The notes under the pieces: model-generated
What the model saw: the letters and a program-made list of their open reading frames with translations, nothing else
Told to the model about the DNA's origin: nothing
The model's database searches: none
Program-made: the position numbers and the translations under genes
In this document: positions 25,370 through 33,920 of the stretch, in pieces
Layout of the letters: each line of letters begins with the position of its first letter
Numbering within the stretch: the first letter of the stretch is position 1
Origin: Streptomyces radiopugnans
GTDB taxonomy: Bacteria > Actinomycetota > Actinomycetes > Streptomycetales > Streptomycetaceae
Assembly: GCF_900110735.1 (NCBI RefSeq)
Contig: NZ_FOET01000004.1
Span: 1-64,000 of the forward strand
DNA length: 64,000 nt
Direction: 5' to 3'

Positions 25370-25798
25370 GTGTCCGACGACGAGAAGCAGATCCGCACGC
25401 TGATCGAACGGTGGGCCGTGGCGGTGCACCAGGGTGACCTGGACGGTGTCCTGGCCGATCACGCGGAGGACATCGTGATGTTCGACGTGCCACCGCCCTA
25501 CGAGGGCGTCCGCGGCATCGACGCCTACCGCGAGACGTGGCCGCCCTTCTTCGCCTGGCAGGCACAGGGCGCCTCCTTCGAGATCGAATCCCTCGACGTC
25601 ACCGTCGGAGGAGACGTCGCCTTCGGTTACGCCCTGGTGCGCTGCGGCACCCCGCGGGAACTGGCCGCGCGACCGGAGAACCGCCTGCGGCTCACCCTCG
25701 GGCTGCGCAGGGAACAGGGCCGCTGGGTCGTGGCGCACGAGCACCACTCGTTCCCGGACGTCTCCGGTGAAGGCACCGCTGCTGTCGCCGAGCCGTAG
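25370..25798 (+). CDS. SnoaL-like / NTF2-fold protein
   Basis: A 142-residue protein of the YybH/DUF4440 (NTF2-like) type: helix KQIRTLIERWAVAVHQGDLD, then HAEDIVMFDVPPPYEGVRG, IDAYRETW, and the sheet ending GRWVVAHEHHSFP. These cone-shaped folds act as small isomerases, hydrolases or ligand binders; the His/Asp cluster near HAEDI and HEHHS could be functional. The GTG at 25370 starts directly before the first helix (SDDEKQIRTL), with GAGG about 8 bases upstream. It is a single gene; its target is unknown. Confidence 0.82.
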   Translation: MSDDEKQIRTLIERWAVAVHQGDLDGVLADHAEDIVMFDVPPPYEGVRGIDAYRETWPPFFAWQAQGASFEIESLDVTVGGDVAFGYALVRCGTPRELAARPENRLRLTLGLRREQGRWVVAHEHHSFPDVSGEGTAAVAEP

Positions 25799-26343
25799 GG
25801 GCGGACGGTCCGCCGGCGACAGCGTCATGACGGTCGCCACCCACGACAGCGCGGGCTCCGCCGAACGGCGTTCACCGGCTTGGGGGGCGGGCAGGCCGTG
25901 CGTGCTCCACCGGTCGCCGTCCGGCGGAAACCGGCTGCGGCCGCCGGCGGTGGCCGCATGCAGTACCGCGAGGGCCGTGCCGGCCGCCCCTGCGGTGATG
26001 GCCGACATCCCGCCGACGCGCGCGTTGCCGGGCGCCGCTCGTGGTCCCGGCCGTCACCGGGCTGCGCGCGGTGGGCCATCCGGGGGCCGGGGTCGAGGTG
26101 CTCGCCGTCTCGTATCCGGTCGCGGTCTACGGCGCGGTGCGCGCCGGGCACCGTGCCGCCCGAGGCCGGCGGCCTGCTCCGGGTCGAGGGGATCCCCGGC
26201 AGACCAGGGGTGTCGGCCGAGCGTGACGGTGTCGACGTGGTCTGGGGAGCCTGGTGGGCTCGGGAGCGGCCGAGGTGCGCGACCGCGGGAAGCAGGTCGC
26301 CCGCGGTGACCACCACCACCGTCTGCGCGGCACGCGCCGCCCC
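25799..26343. other. Intergenic stretch, no gene recognised
   Basis: About 545 bases. A near-perfect palindrome GGCGGAC-G-GTCCGCC (25800-25814) follows the SnoaL-like stop codon and may act as a terminator. Frames on both strands around 25830-26010 have moderate coding bias but no domain, start or ribosome site that I can support; they could be remnants. Confidence 0.35.
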
Positions 26344-27186
26344 CTACCCGAGCGCGAGCATCGCCTCGGCGACCTCGCCGGCCGCCGCCTCGGGGATCGC
26401 GGTGGCGGCCGTCTTGAGGACCAGCAGCCGCGCCCCGGGAACCTCTCGTGCGATCGCCTCGCCGTTTCCGACGGGGAAGAACCGGTCGTGGCGGCCGTGG
26501 ACGACGAGCGTGGGAACCCTGATCCCGGGCAGGCGCTCGCGCCAGCGTGGTCCGCAGTCGAGCCTGGAGAACACCATGCCCATCTGGTTGGCCATCTGGA
26601 CCGAGGGTGCGGTGCCGGGCGTGCGGTCCCAGACGCGCGCGGCGGTCGCACGCGCGGCGGCGGGGTCGTCGCCGAGGATCTCCGCGCTGCCGGCGGCGAA
26701 CTCCGCCACCGCCTCGCGGTCGGCCCAGTCGGGCATCGGACGGGCGAACAGCCTGCCCATCGTTGCCCGGTCGTGGTCGGGGAGGTCGTCGTCGACCGGG
26801 CCGGGCGCGACGGCGCGGGTGCCGGCCAGGGTGAGCGCCGAGAACGCGCCCGGATGGTCGAGCGCGGCCACCTGGGCGACCATTCCGCCGACGCCGATCC
26901 CCGCCAGGTGCGCGGGCCCGCCGCCGAGCACGCCGGCGAGGGCCGCCGCGTCGGCGGCGAGGTCACGCAGGGTATAGGAGGGCGCCTGCGGGTCCGCCGT
27001 CGTCGACTCCCCGCTGTCGCGCAGGTCGTAGCGCACCGCACGGCGTCCGCCGGCGGCGAGGCGCTCGCAGAGCGCGTCGGGCCAGGAGAGCATCGTGGTC
27101 CCGCCCGCGAGCAGGACGAGTGGGGCGTCGTCGTCGCCGAACGACTCGATGCCCAGGCTGATTCCGTGGACGTCGACGGTGGTCAT
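26344..27186 (-). CDS. Alpha/beta-hydrolase fold protein lacking the catalytic nucleophile (pseudoenzyme)
   Basis: A 280-residue protein with the full alpha/beta-hydrolase layout: PLVLLAGGTTMLSWPD (oxyanion region), VRYDLRDSGES, a nucleophile-elbow position, a cap and VPTLVVHGRHDRFFPV carrying the acid. At the elbow the sequence is HLAGIGVGGMVAQ, so Gly98 replaces Ser in G-x-S-x-G. Near the end, where a GMGHDLP-type His is expected, it reads KTAATAIPEAA. Both nucleophile and His are therefore missing while the fold is intact and the frame open. It ends up as a likely binding or regulatory protein. It is translated 4 bases after the RibD-like gene and is coupled to it. Confidence 0.82.
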   Translation of the reverse strand: MTTVDVHGISLGIESFGDDDAPLVLLAGGTTMLSWPDALCERLAAGGRRAVRYDLRDSGESTTADPQAPSYTLRDLAADAAALAGVLGGGPAHLAGIGVGGMVAQVAALDHPGAFSALTLAGTRAVAPGPVDDDLPDHDRATMGRLFARPMPDWADREAVAEFAAGSAEILGDDPAAARATAARVWDRTPGTAPSVQMANQMGMVFSRLDCGPRWRERLPGIRVPTLVVHGRHDRFFPVGNGEAIAREVPGARLLVLKTAATAIPEAAAGEVAEAMLALG

Positions 27187-27190
27187 CGGA

Positions 27191-27808
27191 TCACCGGAGG
27201 ACGTCGTAGGTCAGGTGTGTCACGGTCGATGTCACGGTCACGCCGCGCTGCACCAGCGTGCGTGGCGCTCCGCCGGTGAACAGCGGCGTCCCGGCCCCCA
27301 GCACGACGGGCGCGAGGTGCAGCGTCAGCGCGTCGACCAGCCCGGCGGCGAACGCCGAGCCGATCGTGGCGCCGCCGCCCATGAGGACGACGTCGAGGTC
27401 CTTGCCGCTGTCCGAGGACGCCGCCTCGGCGCGCTCGCGCGCGGCGGTGACGGCGTCGGGCAGGCCGCTGGTGACGAACGTCCAGTCCAGGCCGGTGAGC
27501 CGCACCGACTTCGGCGGTGAGCTCGTCACGACGACGAACGAGGGCTTGCCGACCTCGCCGGCGCCGTAACCGGAGGTGTCGTCCCAGCCGTTCGGCCCGT
27601 CGACGACGTCGAAGAGACGGCGGCCGAGGACGACGGCGCCCGAGCGGGCAGTGGCCTCGCGCAGGATCCGGCGGTCGTCCGGGTCCTCGGAGAACGCCCA
27701 GGTGTGCAGGGCCTCGCCGCCGGTGCCCAGGCCGTTGTCCGGGCCGGGGTCGGGCCCGGTGACGAAGCCGTCGAGAGAGATCGAGATGTCGGCGATGATT
27801 CGGGTCAT
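27191..27808 (-). CDS. RibD C-terminal / dihydrofolate-reductase-like protein
   Basis: A 205-residue reductase-fold protein. Family motifs are IIADISISLDGFVTGPDP, GAVVLGRRLFDVVDG, LMGGGATIGSAFAAGLVDAL then LHLAPVVLGAG. These proteins bind NADPH but most are uncharacterised; some act on flavin-related or other small substrates. It is the first gene of a two-gene minus-strand unit with the nucleophile-less hydrolase. A paralogue of the same family lies at 37083. Confidence 0.88.
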   Translation of the reverse strand: MTRIIADISISLDGFVTGPDPGPDNGLGTGGEALHTWAFSEDPDDRRILREATARSGAVVLGRRLFDVVDGPNGWDDTSGYGAGEVGKPSFVVVTSSPPKSVRLTGLDWTFVTSGLPDAVTAARERAEAASSDSGKDLDVVLMGGGATIGSAFAAGLVDALTLHLAPVVLGAGTPLFTGGAPRTLVQRGVTVTSTVTHLTYDVLR

Positions 27809-28656
27809 GCCTGGGCAGACCCGGTCCGCTGCCCGAACTCATCGCTCATGCGCGAACCGTGTGCGGATGTTCCGGGACCACCGCGGCCTCCCGCATGCGG
27901 CCACGGGCGGGGCCCGGCCCGGTGGTTCGTGCGCCCGCGTGGGAGACGGCGCGGGCGACCACGGCCCGGCGCCCGCCGTGTGACCGGCCGGACCCGGGGG
28001 CGTCCCGCGGGCGGGCACGGCGGGCGGTAGGGCGGATTCACGTCATCGGACCCTCGGTTTTCGGGCTCTCTTGGGCCGGAAGTGTCGACTTGCTCATGCA
28101 AGCCGCTTTACCGGGATAAGGTTTTTCTTGACTGGTCTTTGACCAACACTTGGCCTGGTCGGGAAGTGCGCACTGCTTGGAGAGGAGCGCATGTTGCGAG
28201 GTGTGGAGCCATGGGGTGCGGTCGCGTTCACCACCGCCGCCCTGTTCTCCCTTTACCCCCTCCTTCCCTCTTCGAGCCGTTCGCGTCCGCACATACTGTC
28301 GGTCATGCCGAGGCCAAGGCCTCGCAGCCGGAGATCGCGGTGAGCGGAAAGGCCTCACGCAACGAGAACGCGACTCCTCGTTTCCGCGACAGTTCCGGAG
28401 CGCCGGCCGAGCCGCCCCACCCCCGCGGCCGGCACCGCGTCTCCGCCCCCGCACCCCCGGCACTCGAACACGCGCTCCCCACCCGGAGCCCGGTGGCCGG
28501 CCACGAGCCGGCCGTGTCCGATGCCTCACGCTCCCGCCTCTCCGGACAACCGGCGGCCCTTCAGGCCTTCCGCCGCTGACACAGGCGAGAGGCAATCCCG
28601 CACCCCTACCGTGCGTGCCCGACGCGCCCCCATGACGCGCCAGGAGGACTCACCAC
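27809..28656. other. Intergenic region with an AT-rich patch
   Basis: Nearly 850 bases separate divergent units. A distinctly AT-richer patch at about 28085-28180 contains TTGACT, TTGACC and a poly-T run (GGTTTTTCTTGACT). In one frame it reads VFLDWSLTNTWPGREVRTAW, and the opposite strand also has an unusual Lys/Gln-rich frame. It may be the edge of a decayed mobile element, or the promoter of the carbonic anhydrase/SulP operon. No other gene is supported. Confidence 0.45.
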
Positions 28657-29235
28657 ATGCAACCCTTCATCGACCACGCCCGCATGTTCGGACGGCGTCC
28701 GAAGGAATTCGCCGCACACGCCGAAGGCCAGACACCGCAGGTGCTCTTCATCACCTGCGCCGACTCCCGGGTCGTACCGGCCCTGATCACGGGCGCCCAC
28801 CCCGGCGAGCTCTTCGAGCTGCGCACCGCGGGCAACATCGTGCCGCCCCACACGTTCGAGCGTCCCACCGGCGAGGCGGCCACCATCGAGTACGCCGTGG
28901 AGGTGCTCGGCGTGAAGGACGTCGTCGTCTGCGGTCACTCGCACTGCGGCGCGGTGGGCGCTCTGGTCCGCGGCGACGACCTGGACGCCGTGCCGGCCGT
29001 GCGCGACTGGCTCCACCACGCCACTCCCTGCCCCAAGGGAGAGCCCCAGGACCCGACCGTCTCCGAAGGTGTGCAGAACCACGTCCTGACCCAGCTGCTG
29101 CGCCTGCGGTCCTACCCGTGCGTGGCCGCGAGGCTCGGCAGCGGCGAACTGAACCTGCACGCCTGGTACTACGAAGTGCACACCGGCACGGTCCTGGCCC
29201 ACCGTCCGCAGACCGACACCTTCGAGGCGCTGTGA
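28657..29235 (+). CDS. Beta-class carbonic anhydrase
   Basis: A 192-residue beta-carbonic anhydrase that interconverts CO2 and bicarbonate. The zinc ligands Cys34, His94 and Cys97 lie in ITCADSRVV and VCGHSHCGAVG; Asp36 and Arg38 form the conserved dyad. AGGAGG lies 9 bases before the ATG. Its stop overlaps the start of a SulP transporter (GTGA), so the two are translationally coupled. Together they form a bicarbonate uptake and conversion unit. Confidence 0.93.
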   Translation: MQPFIDHARMFGRRPKEFAAHAEGQTPQVLFITCADSRVVPALITGAHPGELFELRTAGNIVPPHTFERPTGEAATIEYAVEVLGVKDVVVCGHSHCGAVGALVRGDDLDAVPAVRDWLHHATPCPKGEPQDPTVSEGVQNHVLTQLLRLRSYPCVAARLGSGELNLHAWYYEVHTGTVLAHRPQTDTFEAL

Positions 29236-30725
29236 GGGCGGGTACGGGCGCGGCAGGCGGGACGCGCGCCACAACCCGGTTCCCGCACCTGAAGCAGGAC
29301 TTCGCCGCCTCCCTGGTGGTCTTCCTGGTGGCACTCCCGCTGTGCGTCGGCGTGGCGGTCGCATCAGGCGTCCCGGCCGAACTCGGCCTGGTCACCGGGA
29401 TCGTCGGCGGCATCGTCACCGGTCTCATGCCGGGCAGCAGTCTTCAGGTGTCCGGCCCCGCCGCGGGTCTGACCGTGCTGGTCCTCGGAGCCGTCGGCCA
29501 GTTCGGGCTGCCCGCGCTCGGCGTGATCGTGCTGGCGACCGGACTGCTCCAACTGGGCATGGGCGCACTCAACCTCGGCCGCTGGTTCCGGGCGATCTCC
29601 CTGTCCGTGGTCGAGGGCATGCTCGCCGGCATCGGCCTGGTCATCATCGCCGGCCAGCTGTACGCGGCCGCGGGCACCACCGCCCCGGAGAGCGGCATCG
29701 GCAAGATCCTGGGCATGCCGGAGGCGCTGGCCGACGCCCTCGGCAGCGCCACGACGCTCACCTCGCTCGCGGTCGGCGCGGGCACCGTCGCCGTCGTCGT
29801 GCTGTGGCAGCGGATGCCCGGGAAGGCGCGGGCCGTGCCCGGCGCGCTCGCGGCGGTTCTGCTGGCCACCGCCGTCTCGGCGGTCTTCTCCCTGCCGGTC
29901 GCCACGGTGGAGGTCCAGGGCCTGCTCGGCGTGATCCAGCCGCCCGGGACGGGCGCCTTCGCCGAGCTTGCCAACCCGGCGTTCATCGGCACCATCCTCG
30001 CCTTCGCCCTGATCGCCTCGGCGGAGAGCCTGTTCAGCGCGGCGGCCGTGGACCGGCTGCACGACGGCCCGCAGACCAGGTACGACAAGGAACTGATCGC
30101 CCAGGGCGCCGGCAACACCGTGTGCGGCGTGCTCGGCGCACTGCCGATGACCGCGGTGATCGTGCGCAGTTCGGCCAACGTCCGGGCGGGTGCGAGGACC
30201 AAGGCCTCACGGGTGCTCCACGGCGTGTGGCTGCTGGTCTTCGCGGCACTGCTGCCCTCGGCACTGGCGCTGATCCCGATCCCCGCCCTCGCCGGCATCC
30301 TGGTGCACGCGGGCTGGAAACTGATCCCGTTCCGCCGGGTCGCCGCCCTGTGGCGGGGGAACCGGGGCGAGGCTCTGATCCTCGTGGTCACGGCCGTCTC
30401 GATCGTCGCCGTGAACATGTTCGAGGGCGTGCTGATCGGTCTGGTGCTGTCGGTCGTCAAGACAGCCTGGGACGCCTCGCACGTCAAGCTGGAGGTCGTC
30501 GACAAGGGCGCCGGTCCCATCCAGGCGCACCTGTCGGGCAACGCGACCTTCCTGCGGCTGCCGAAGATCCTCGACACTCTGGAGGCCCTGCCCCAGGACC
30601 GCCCGATCGAGCTGGACCTGTCCGGACTGCACCATCTGGACCATGCCTGCCGCTCGGCGCTGGAGAACTGGGCCGAGCGGCACACCACGGCCGGTGTCGA
30701 TCCGGTGCGCCTCCTGGCGGCCTGA
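29232..30725 (+). CDS. SulP-family anion (probably bicarbonate) transporter
   Basis: A 497-residue membrane protein. After a short N-terminal segment FPHLKQDFAASLVVFLVALP it has about ten to twelve hydrophobic helices typical of SLC26/SulP, including ASGVPAELGLVTGIVGGIVT and the NTVCGVLGALPMTAVIVRSS region. The C-terminal 100 residues resemble a STAS-type domain (QAHLSGNATFLRLPKILDTL; IELDLSGLHHLDHACRSAL). The GTG start overlaps the carbonic anhydrase stop by 4 bases. Linkage to a carbonic anhydrase points to bicarbonate as substrate, as in BicA-type systems; sulfate is the alternative. Confidence 0.88.
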   Translation: MRAGTGAAGGTRATTRFPHLKQDFAASLVVFLVALPLCVGVAVASGVPAELGLVTGIVGGIVTGLMPGSSLQVSGPAAGLTVLVLGAVGQFGLPALGVIVLATGLLQLGMGALNLGRWFRAISLSVVEGMLAGIGLVIIAGQLYAAAGTTAPESGIGKILGMPEALADALGSATTLTSLAVGAGTVAVVVLWQRMPGKARAVPGALAAVLLATAVSAVFSLPVATVEVQGLLGVIQPPGTGAFAELANPAFIGTILAFALIASAESLFSAAAVDRLHDGPQTRYDKELIAQGAGNTVCGVLGALPMTAVIVRSSANVRAGARTKASRVLHGVWLLVFAALLPSALALIPIPALAGILVHAGWKLIPFRRVAALWRGNRGEALILVVTAVSIVAVNMFEGVLIGLVLSVVKTAWDASHVKLEVVDKGAGPIQAHLSGNATFLRLPKILDTLEALPQDRPIELDLSGLHHLDHACRSALENWAERHTTAGVDPVRLLAA

Positions 30726-30890
30726 CCACCGGGGACCGGACCGGACGGCAGGTCGCCTCGTTCCGGCGAGCCGGCGGCGGCAGACGGGAGCGCGGGCAGC
30801 GCCGGCGAAGGCCGTGAAACGGTCGGCTGCGCCTCCGCGGCGGCGTTGCGGCGGCGTTGGGGCCGGCGGCAGCCTGCCAGCCGGGTGAAA

Positions 30891-30924
30891 GGGGCCCGCT
30901 CCTCCTCTCACGGGGGCGGGCCCC
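30891..30924 (+). terminator. Hairpin terminator downstream of the SulP gene
   Basis: Perfect 9-bp arms GGGGCCCGC (30891-30899) and GCGGGCCCC (30916-30924) with a 16-base loop. It lies in the 324-base gap before the methyltransferase; the rest of that gap is GC-rich and has no gene. Confidence 0.55.
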
Positions 30925-31049
30925 GCCCCGAAGGGAGCCACGGTTCCACGGGGCGTGGGCCGGCCGTGCCGCGGCGCCGACGTGCCCGGCAGCCGGAACG
31001 GCACGGAAAGGCCGGATGCCGGCAGCGCGGGTCTGCGAGGATGCTCGGC

Positions 31050-31817
31050 ATGTCCGATCGCGCACTGAGCTTCGGAGAGGTCGCGGAAGCATACGAGCGG
31101 TTCCGCCCGGGGTATCCCGTGGAACTCGTCGACACGGTGACGGCGTACGCGGGCCGGCCCGTCCGGACCGCCCTCGAGATCGGCGCGGGGACGGGCAAGG
31201 CGACCCGCCTGTTCGCTCGACAGGGGATCACGGTGACCGCGACCGAGCCGGACGGGGCCATGCTGGCCGAACTGCGCAAGCACGTACCGCCGGACGTCAG
31301 GACGGTGCGGGCCGCGTTCGAGGACCTGCGACCGGGCCAGAGGTACGGGCTGGTCTACGCGGCGGCGTCGCTGCACTGGACGAATCCGCGGGGCCGGTGG
31401 TCACGCATGGCCGCGCTGCTGGAACCGGGCGGAGTGTTCGCCTCGTTCGGCGGACCGACCCGACCGGCCGACCCGGCTGTGGAAGAGGCCGTTCGCACGG
31501 CACGGGCACCGTTCCTGGAGAGCGACGAGGTCCCCTCCCCCGACGGGACGCCATCGGGATGTGACATGCAGTGGCCGGGCACGGAACTCCGGCGGTCCCC
31601 GTGGTTCACCGATGTCCGGCAGTCGGTCGTCGAACGGCGTCTGACGGTGAGTGCCTCCGACTACGTCGGCCAACTCTCGACCATCTCGGCGTATCTCGTG
31701 CTGCCGGACGCGAAGCGCGAGCAGGTGTTCGACCGGATCGCGCGGGCACTGCCCGAGACGGTCGAGATCGTCGCCGACATCACCGTCCACCTCGCGCGCC
31801 GACGCGAGGAGCGGTAG
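31050..31817 (+). CDS. Class I SAM-dependent methyltransferase
   Basis: A 255-residue methyltransferase. Motif I LEIGAGTGKATRLFARQGIT, motif II VTATEPDGAML, and the helix/strand LVYAAASLHWTNPRGRWSR with GGVFASFGGP mark a methyltransferase domain 11/25 type. The start could be ATG 31041 or 31050; 31050 is chosen because GCGAGG then sits 9 bases upstream. Substrate cannot be told from the sequence. It appears monocistronic. Confidence 0.87.
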   Translation: MSDRALSFGEVAEAYERFRPGYPVELVDTVTAYAGRPVRTALEIGAGTGKATRLFARQGITVTATEPDGAMLAELRKHVPPDVRTVRAAFEDLRPGQRYGLVYAAASLHWTNPRGRWSRMAALLEPGGVFASFGGPTRPADPAVEEAVRTARAPFLESDEVPSPDGTPSGCDMQWPGTELRRSPWFTDVRQSVVERRLTVSASDYVGQLSTISAYLVLPDAKREQVFDRIARALPETVEIVADITVHLARRREER

Positions 31818-32480
31818 GGCTTCACCCATCACAGATCCGCCGCCGCGAAACGGTAGGGTCCCGGCACTTCAGCGGCGCAAAAGCTCGTGGGTTCCCGTGC
31901 GGCTGAGCCGGGCTCCCGTGGACCGCCCTCCAGGCCCGCCCCGGCCAGAAGGGCGGGGCAGGCCACGCCGATGCCCTGTCGTCTCCCGCCCTCGGCGAAT
32001 GCATCCCAACGGCCCCGAACCCGAACCTCTGCTGAGCGAGCCGCCGCCACTGCCGTTAGCGTTACCGCTGAAGAGGTGCCCCCTGACTCGACGAGAAGTC
32101 CGGTGGCTCCTCCGCCACCGGACCGGAATATCCGACTCCGGCATGGACCGCGGCAGCGACAGCGAATCGCCGAACCACCCCCGACCGATCACCGCTCGGA
32201 CCGTTCAGGAGGCACGGAGAAGCCTTCACAGGAGATCCGCCGCAGGTCGATTCGGGCGGAACCCCTCACACGAGCAGAGCCGACACGGCGAACTCTCCCC
32301 GTAACGCCGCGGGCTCTTTCACGCGTTCTCACCCACGGCCCCATATCGACTCGTGCGCACTTCTCCGGAGCCGGCCGATGCGTCGCCGTCCGGCGCCGGA
32401 TCGGCGTCGCCGTCGACATCGACATCGGAAAATTACGGAAATTCCCGATTCCGCTCGTTCCCTCGAAAACGGAGGCGACC
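31818..32480. other. Intergenic region before the secreted barrel protein
   Basis: 660 bases without a supported gene. A perfect 8-bp hairpin TCCGGTGG/CCACCGGA lies at 32099-32106/32115-32122. The last 60 bases are AT-rich (GGAAAATTACGGAAATTCCC near 32430) and form the 5' leader of the downstream gene, containing a short GGAAATTCC palindrome. Confidence 0.45.
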
Positions 32481-33098
32481 ATGGGATTCAGTGCCAGGCC
32501 CTTGGCATTCCTCGCCGCTGCGGTTCTCGGCGGCTCCGCCGGCCTCACTCTCGTCGGACCCGCGTCGGCCGGCGCAGACCCGCAGAAGGCGACCGTGAAC
32601 GCGGCAACCCGCCCTGCCGACGCCTCCCCGGCGAAAAGCCGCACCATCCGCGTGGAGGCCCGGCTGCAGGTCGGCGAGGAACTGGATCTGGGCACGACAG
32701 GCCGCAGCGTCGGCGACCAGTTCGTCTTCAGCGGAAACCTGGTGTCGACCGAGGGACCGGAAGAACGCCCGGTCGGGCGCTTCGGCGGATTCTGCGTCAT
32801 CACCGACCTCGAACGCAACGCGGGACAGTGCTCGTCGACCGCGGTGCTGCCGGAAGGACAGATCACCGTTCAGGGCGAGCAGACCGGAATTCCGGCGCCG
32901 GGCCCGGTCACCAACGCGATCACCGGAGGCACCGGGGAGTTCCGCAAGGCGCGCGGCCAGGTGACACAGCGGGTGCTGACTCCGGCGACCTGGCGACTGA
33001 CGTTCGAAATCTCCGACGTGCGGCCTCATCGGGCCGGAGGCGGCCACAGCCTGCCCGAGGTGTCGGCGCCCAAGCCTCCGTCCCTCACCGGCAAGTAG
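32481..33098 (+). CDS. Secreted allene-oxide-cyclase-like barrel protein
   Basis: A 205-residue exported protein. Residues 1-31 form a signal peptide (MGFSARPLAFLAAAVLGGSA core, cleavage near ASAGA). The mature part has the dirigent/allene-oxide-cyclase-like barrel pattern: IRVEARLQVGEELDLGTTGR, VGDQFVFSGNLVS, GRFGGFCVITDLERNAGQCS, PEGQITVQGEQTG and NAITGGTGEFRKARGQV. Two Cys in the centre may pair. GGAGG lies 5 bases before the ATG. Family members in Streptomyces are secreted and uncharacterised. The next gene is another small secreted protein. Confidence 0.82.
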   Translation: MGFSARPLAFLAAAVLGGSAGLTLVGPASAGADPQKATVNAATRPADASPAKSRTIRVEARLQVGEELDLGTTGRSVGDQFVFSGNLVSTEGPEERPVGRFGGFCVITDLERNAGQCSSTAVLPEGQITVQGEQTGIPAPGPVTNAITGGTGEFRKARGQVTQRVLTPATWRLTFEISDVRPHRAGGGHSLPEVSAPKPPSLTGK

Positions 33099-33264
33099 CC
33101 GAGCCCGGCGGTGTCGACGACGCCCGCGCCGCACCGGGCCGGGCGAAGGGCCGGCGCTCCGGGCCGGTGCCGGCACAGCAGCCGGTCGGCCGTGAGGCCC
33201 GGGGAACCGGAGACAACGCGAAGTGCCTCCGCGCACTGCGGCAATCACCACACATGGAGATGTC

Positions 33265-33774
33265 GTGATCAGGAAACTCCGCACACGCATGAGCCGGGGT
33301 GTCGTCCTGGCCACCGCCACGGCCGCCACCGTCACGATCGGCGCAACCGCCGGTGGCCCGCCGAACCCGCTGCCGGCCGACTCGCAGACCCGCCCGGCGG
33401 CCGGCCAGGGGAAGGAACCGCAGACCGGGCCCCAGGCGGCAGAACGGCGACAGATCGCCGCGTCGGTCCTGGGCAGGGACCTGAAGTTCACACTCACCGC
33501 CGTGAGGTCGCAGGCCGATCCGTTCGCGGCGTCCGTGCGCCTCCAGGTCTTCACCTTCGAGGGTGGTGCGTGGAGGGAATCGGACCGTGCTCTGGTCGGC
33601 GAGGCGGACGCCTGGTTCTGGTTCCCCCTGACCGGCCGCCACGCGGTGTGCCGGTTCTCCACCGCCGGCACGGAGTCCGCACCGGTTGCCGTCAGCCTGC
33701 TGGTCACGCCATCGATCGGCTGCTCTCCGACCGAGAACTTCCGGATCGAGAACGGGCGGATCGTCCCCGCCTGA
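33265..33774 (+). CDS. Putative secreted protein, unknown function
   Basis: A 169-residue exported protein if GTG 33265 is the start (GGAG lies 5 bases upstream); an earlier ATG at 33235 is possible. The N-terminus VIRKLRTRMSRGVVLATATA has a positive start and a hydrophobic core, so a Sec signal is likely. The mature part contains FTLTAVRSQADPFAASVRLQ and a Trp/Phe-rich segment DAWFWFPLTGRHAVC, with Cys residues that could pair with SIGCSPTENF. It follows the barrel protein by 166 bases and may be coexpressed. No family recognised. Confidence 0.7.
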   Translation: MIRKLRTRMSRGVVLATATAATVTIGATAGGPPNPLPADSQTRPAAGQGKEPQTGPQAAERRQIAASVLGRDLKFTLTAVRSQADPFAASVRLQVFTFEGGAWRESDRALVGEADAWFWFPLTGRHAVCRFSTAGTESAPVAVSLLVTPSIGCSPTENFRIENGRIVPA

Positions 33775-33860
33775 CAGCACGGCCCCGGACGCCGGCACCA
33801 CTGCCCCCGGCACCCCCGGCACCCTCCACCGCGGCATGGACCGCAAACCGTGGTCCGCCG

Positions 33861-33902
33861 CCGTGGTGTCCCCACCTCCGGTGGGAGGTGGGGACACCAC
33901 GG
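33861..33902. terminator. Strong bidirectional terminator
   Basis: A perfect 19-bp stem CCGTGGTGTCCCCACCTCC (33861-33879) with its complement at 33884-33902 and a 4-base loop GGTG. It lies between the convergent secreted-protein gene and the ACC deaminase gene, and is the strongest hairpin seen in the window outside the telomere. Confidence 0.85.
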
Positions 33903-33920
33903 CACGGGAGGGCCGGTTCG

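Noticed and set aside
33084..33905. Minus-strand frame with cysteine- and arginine-rich peptide opposite the secreted protein
   Set aside because: No ribosome site or domain; the plus-strand gene has a signal peptide and proper context.
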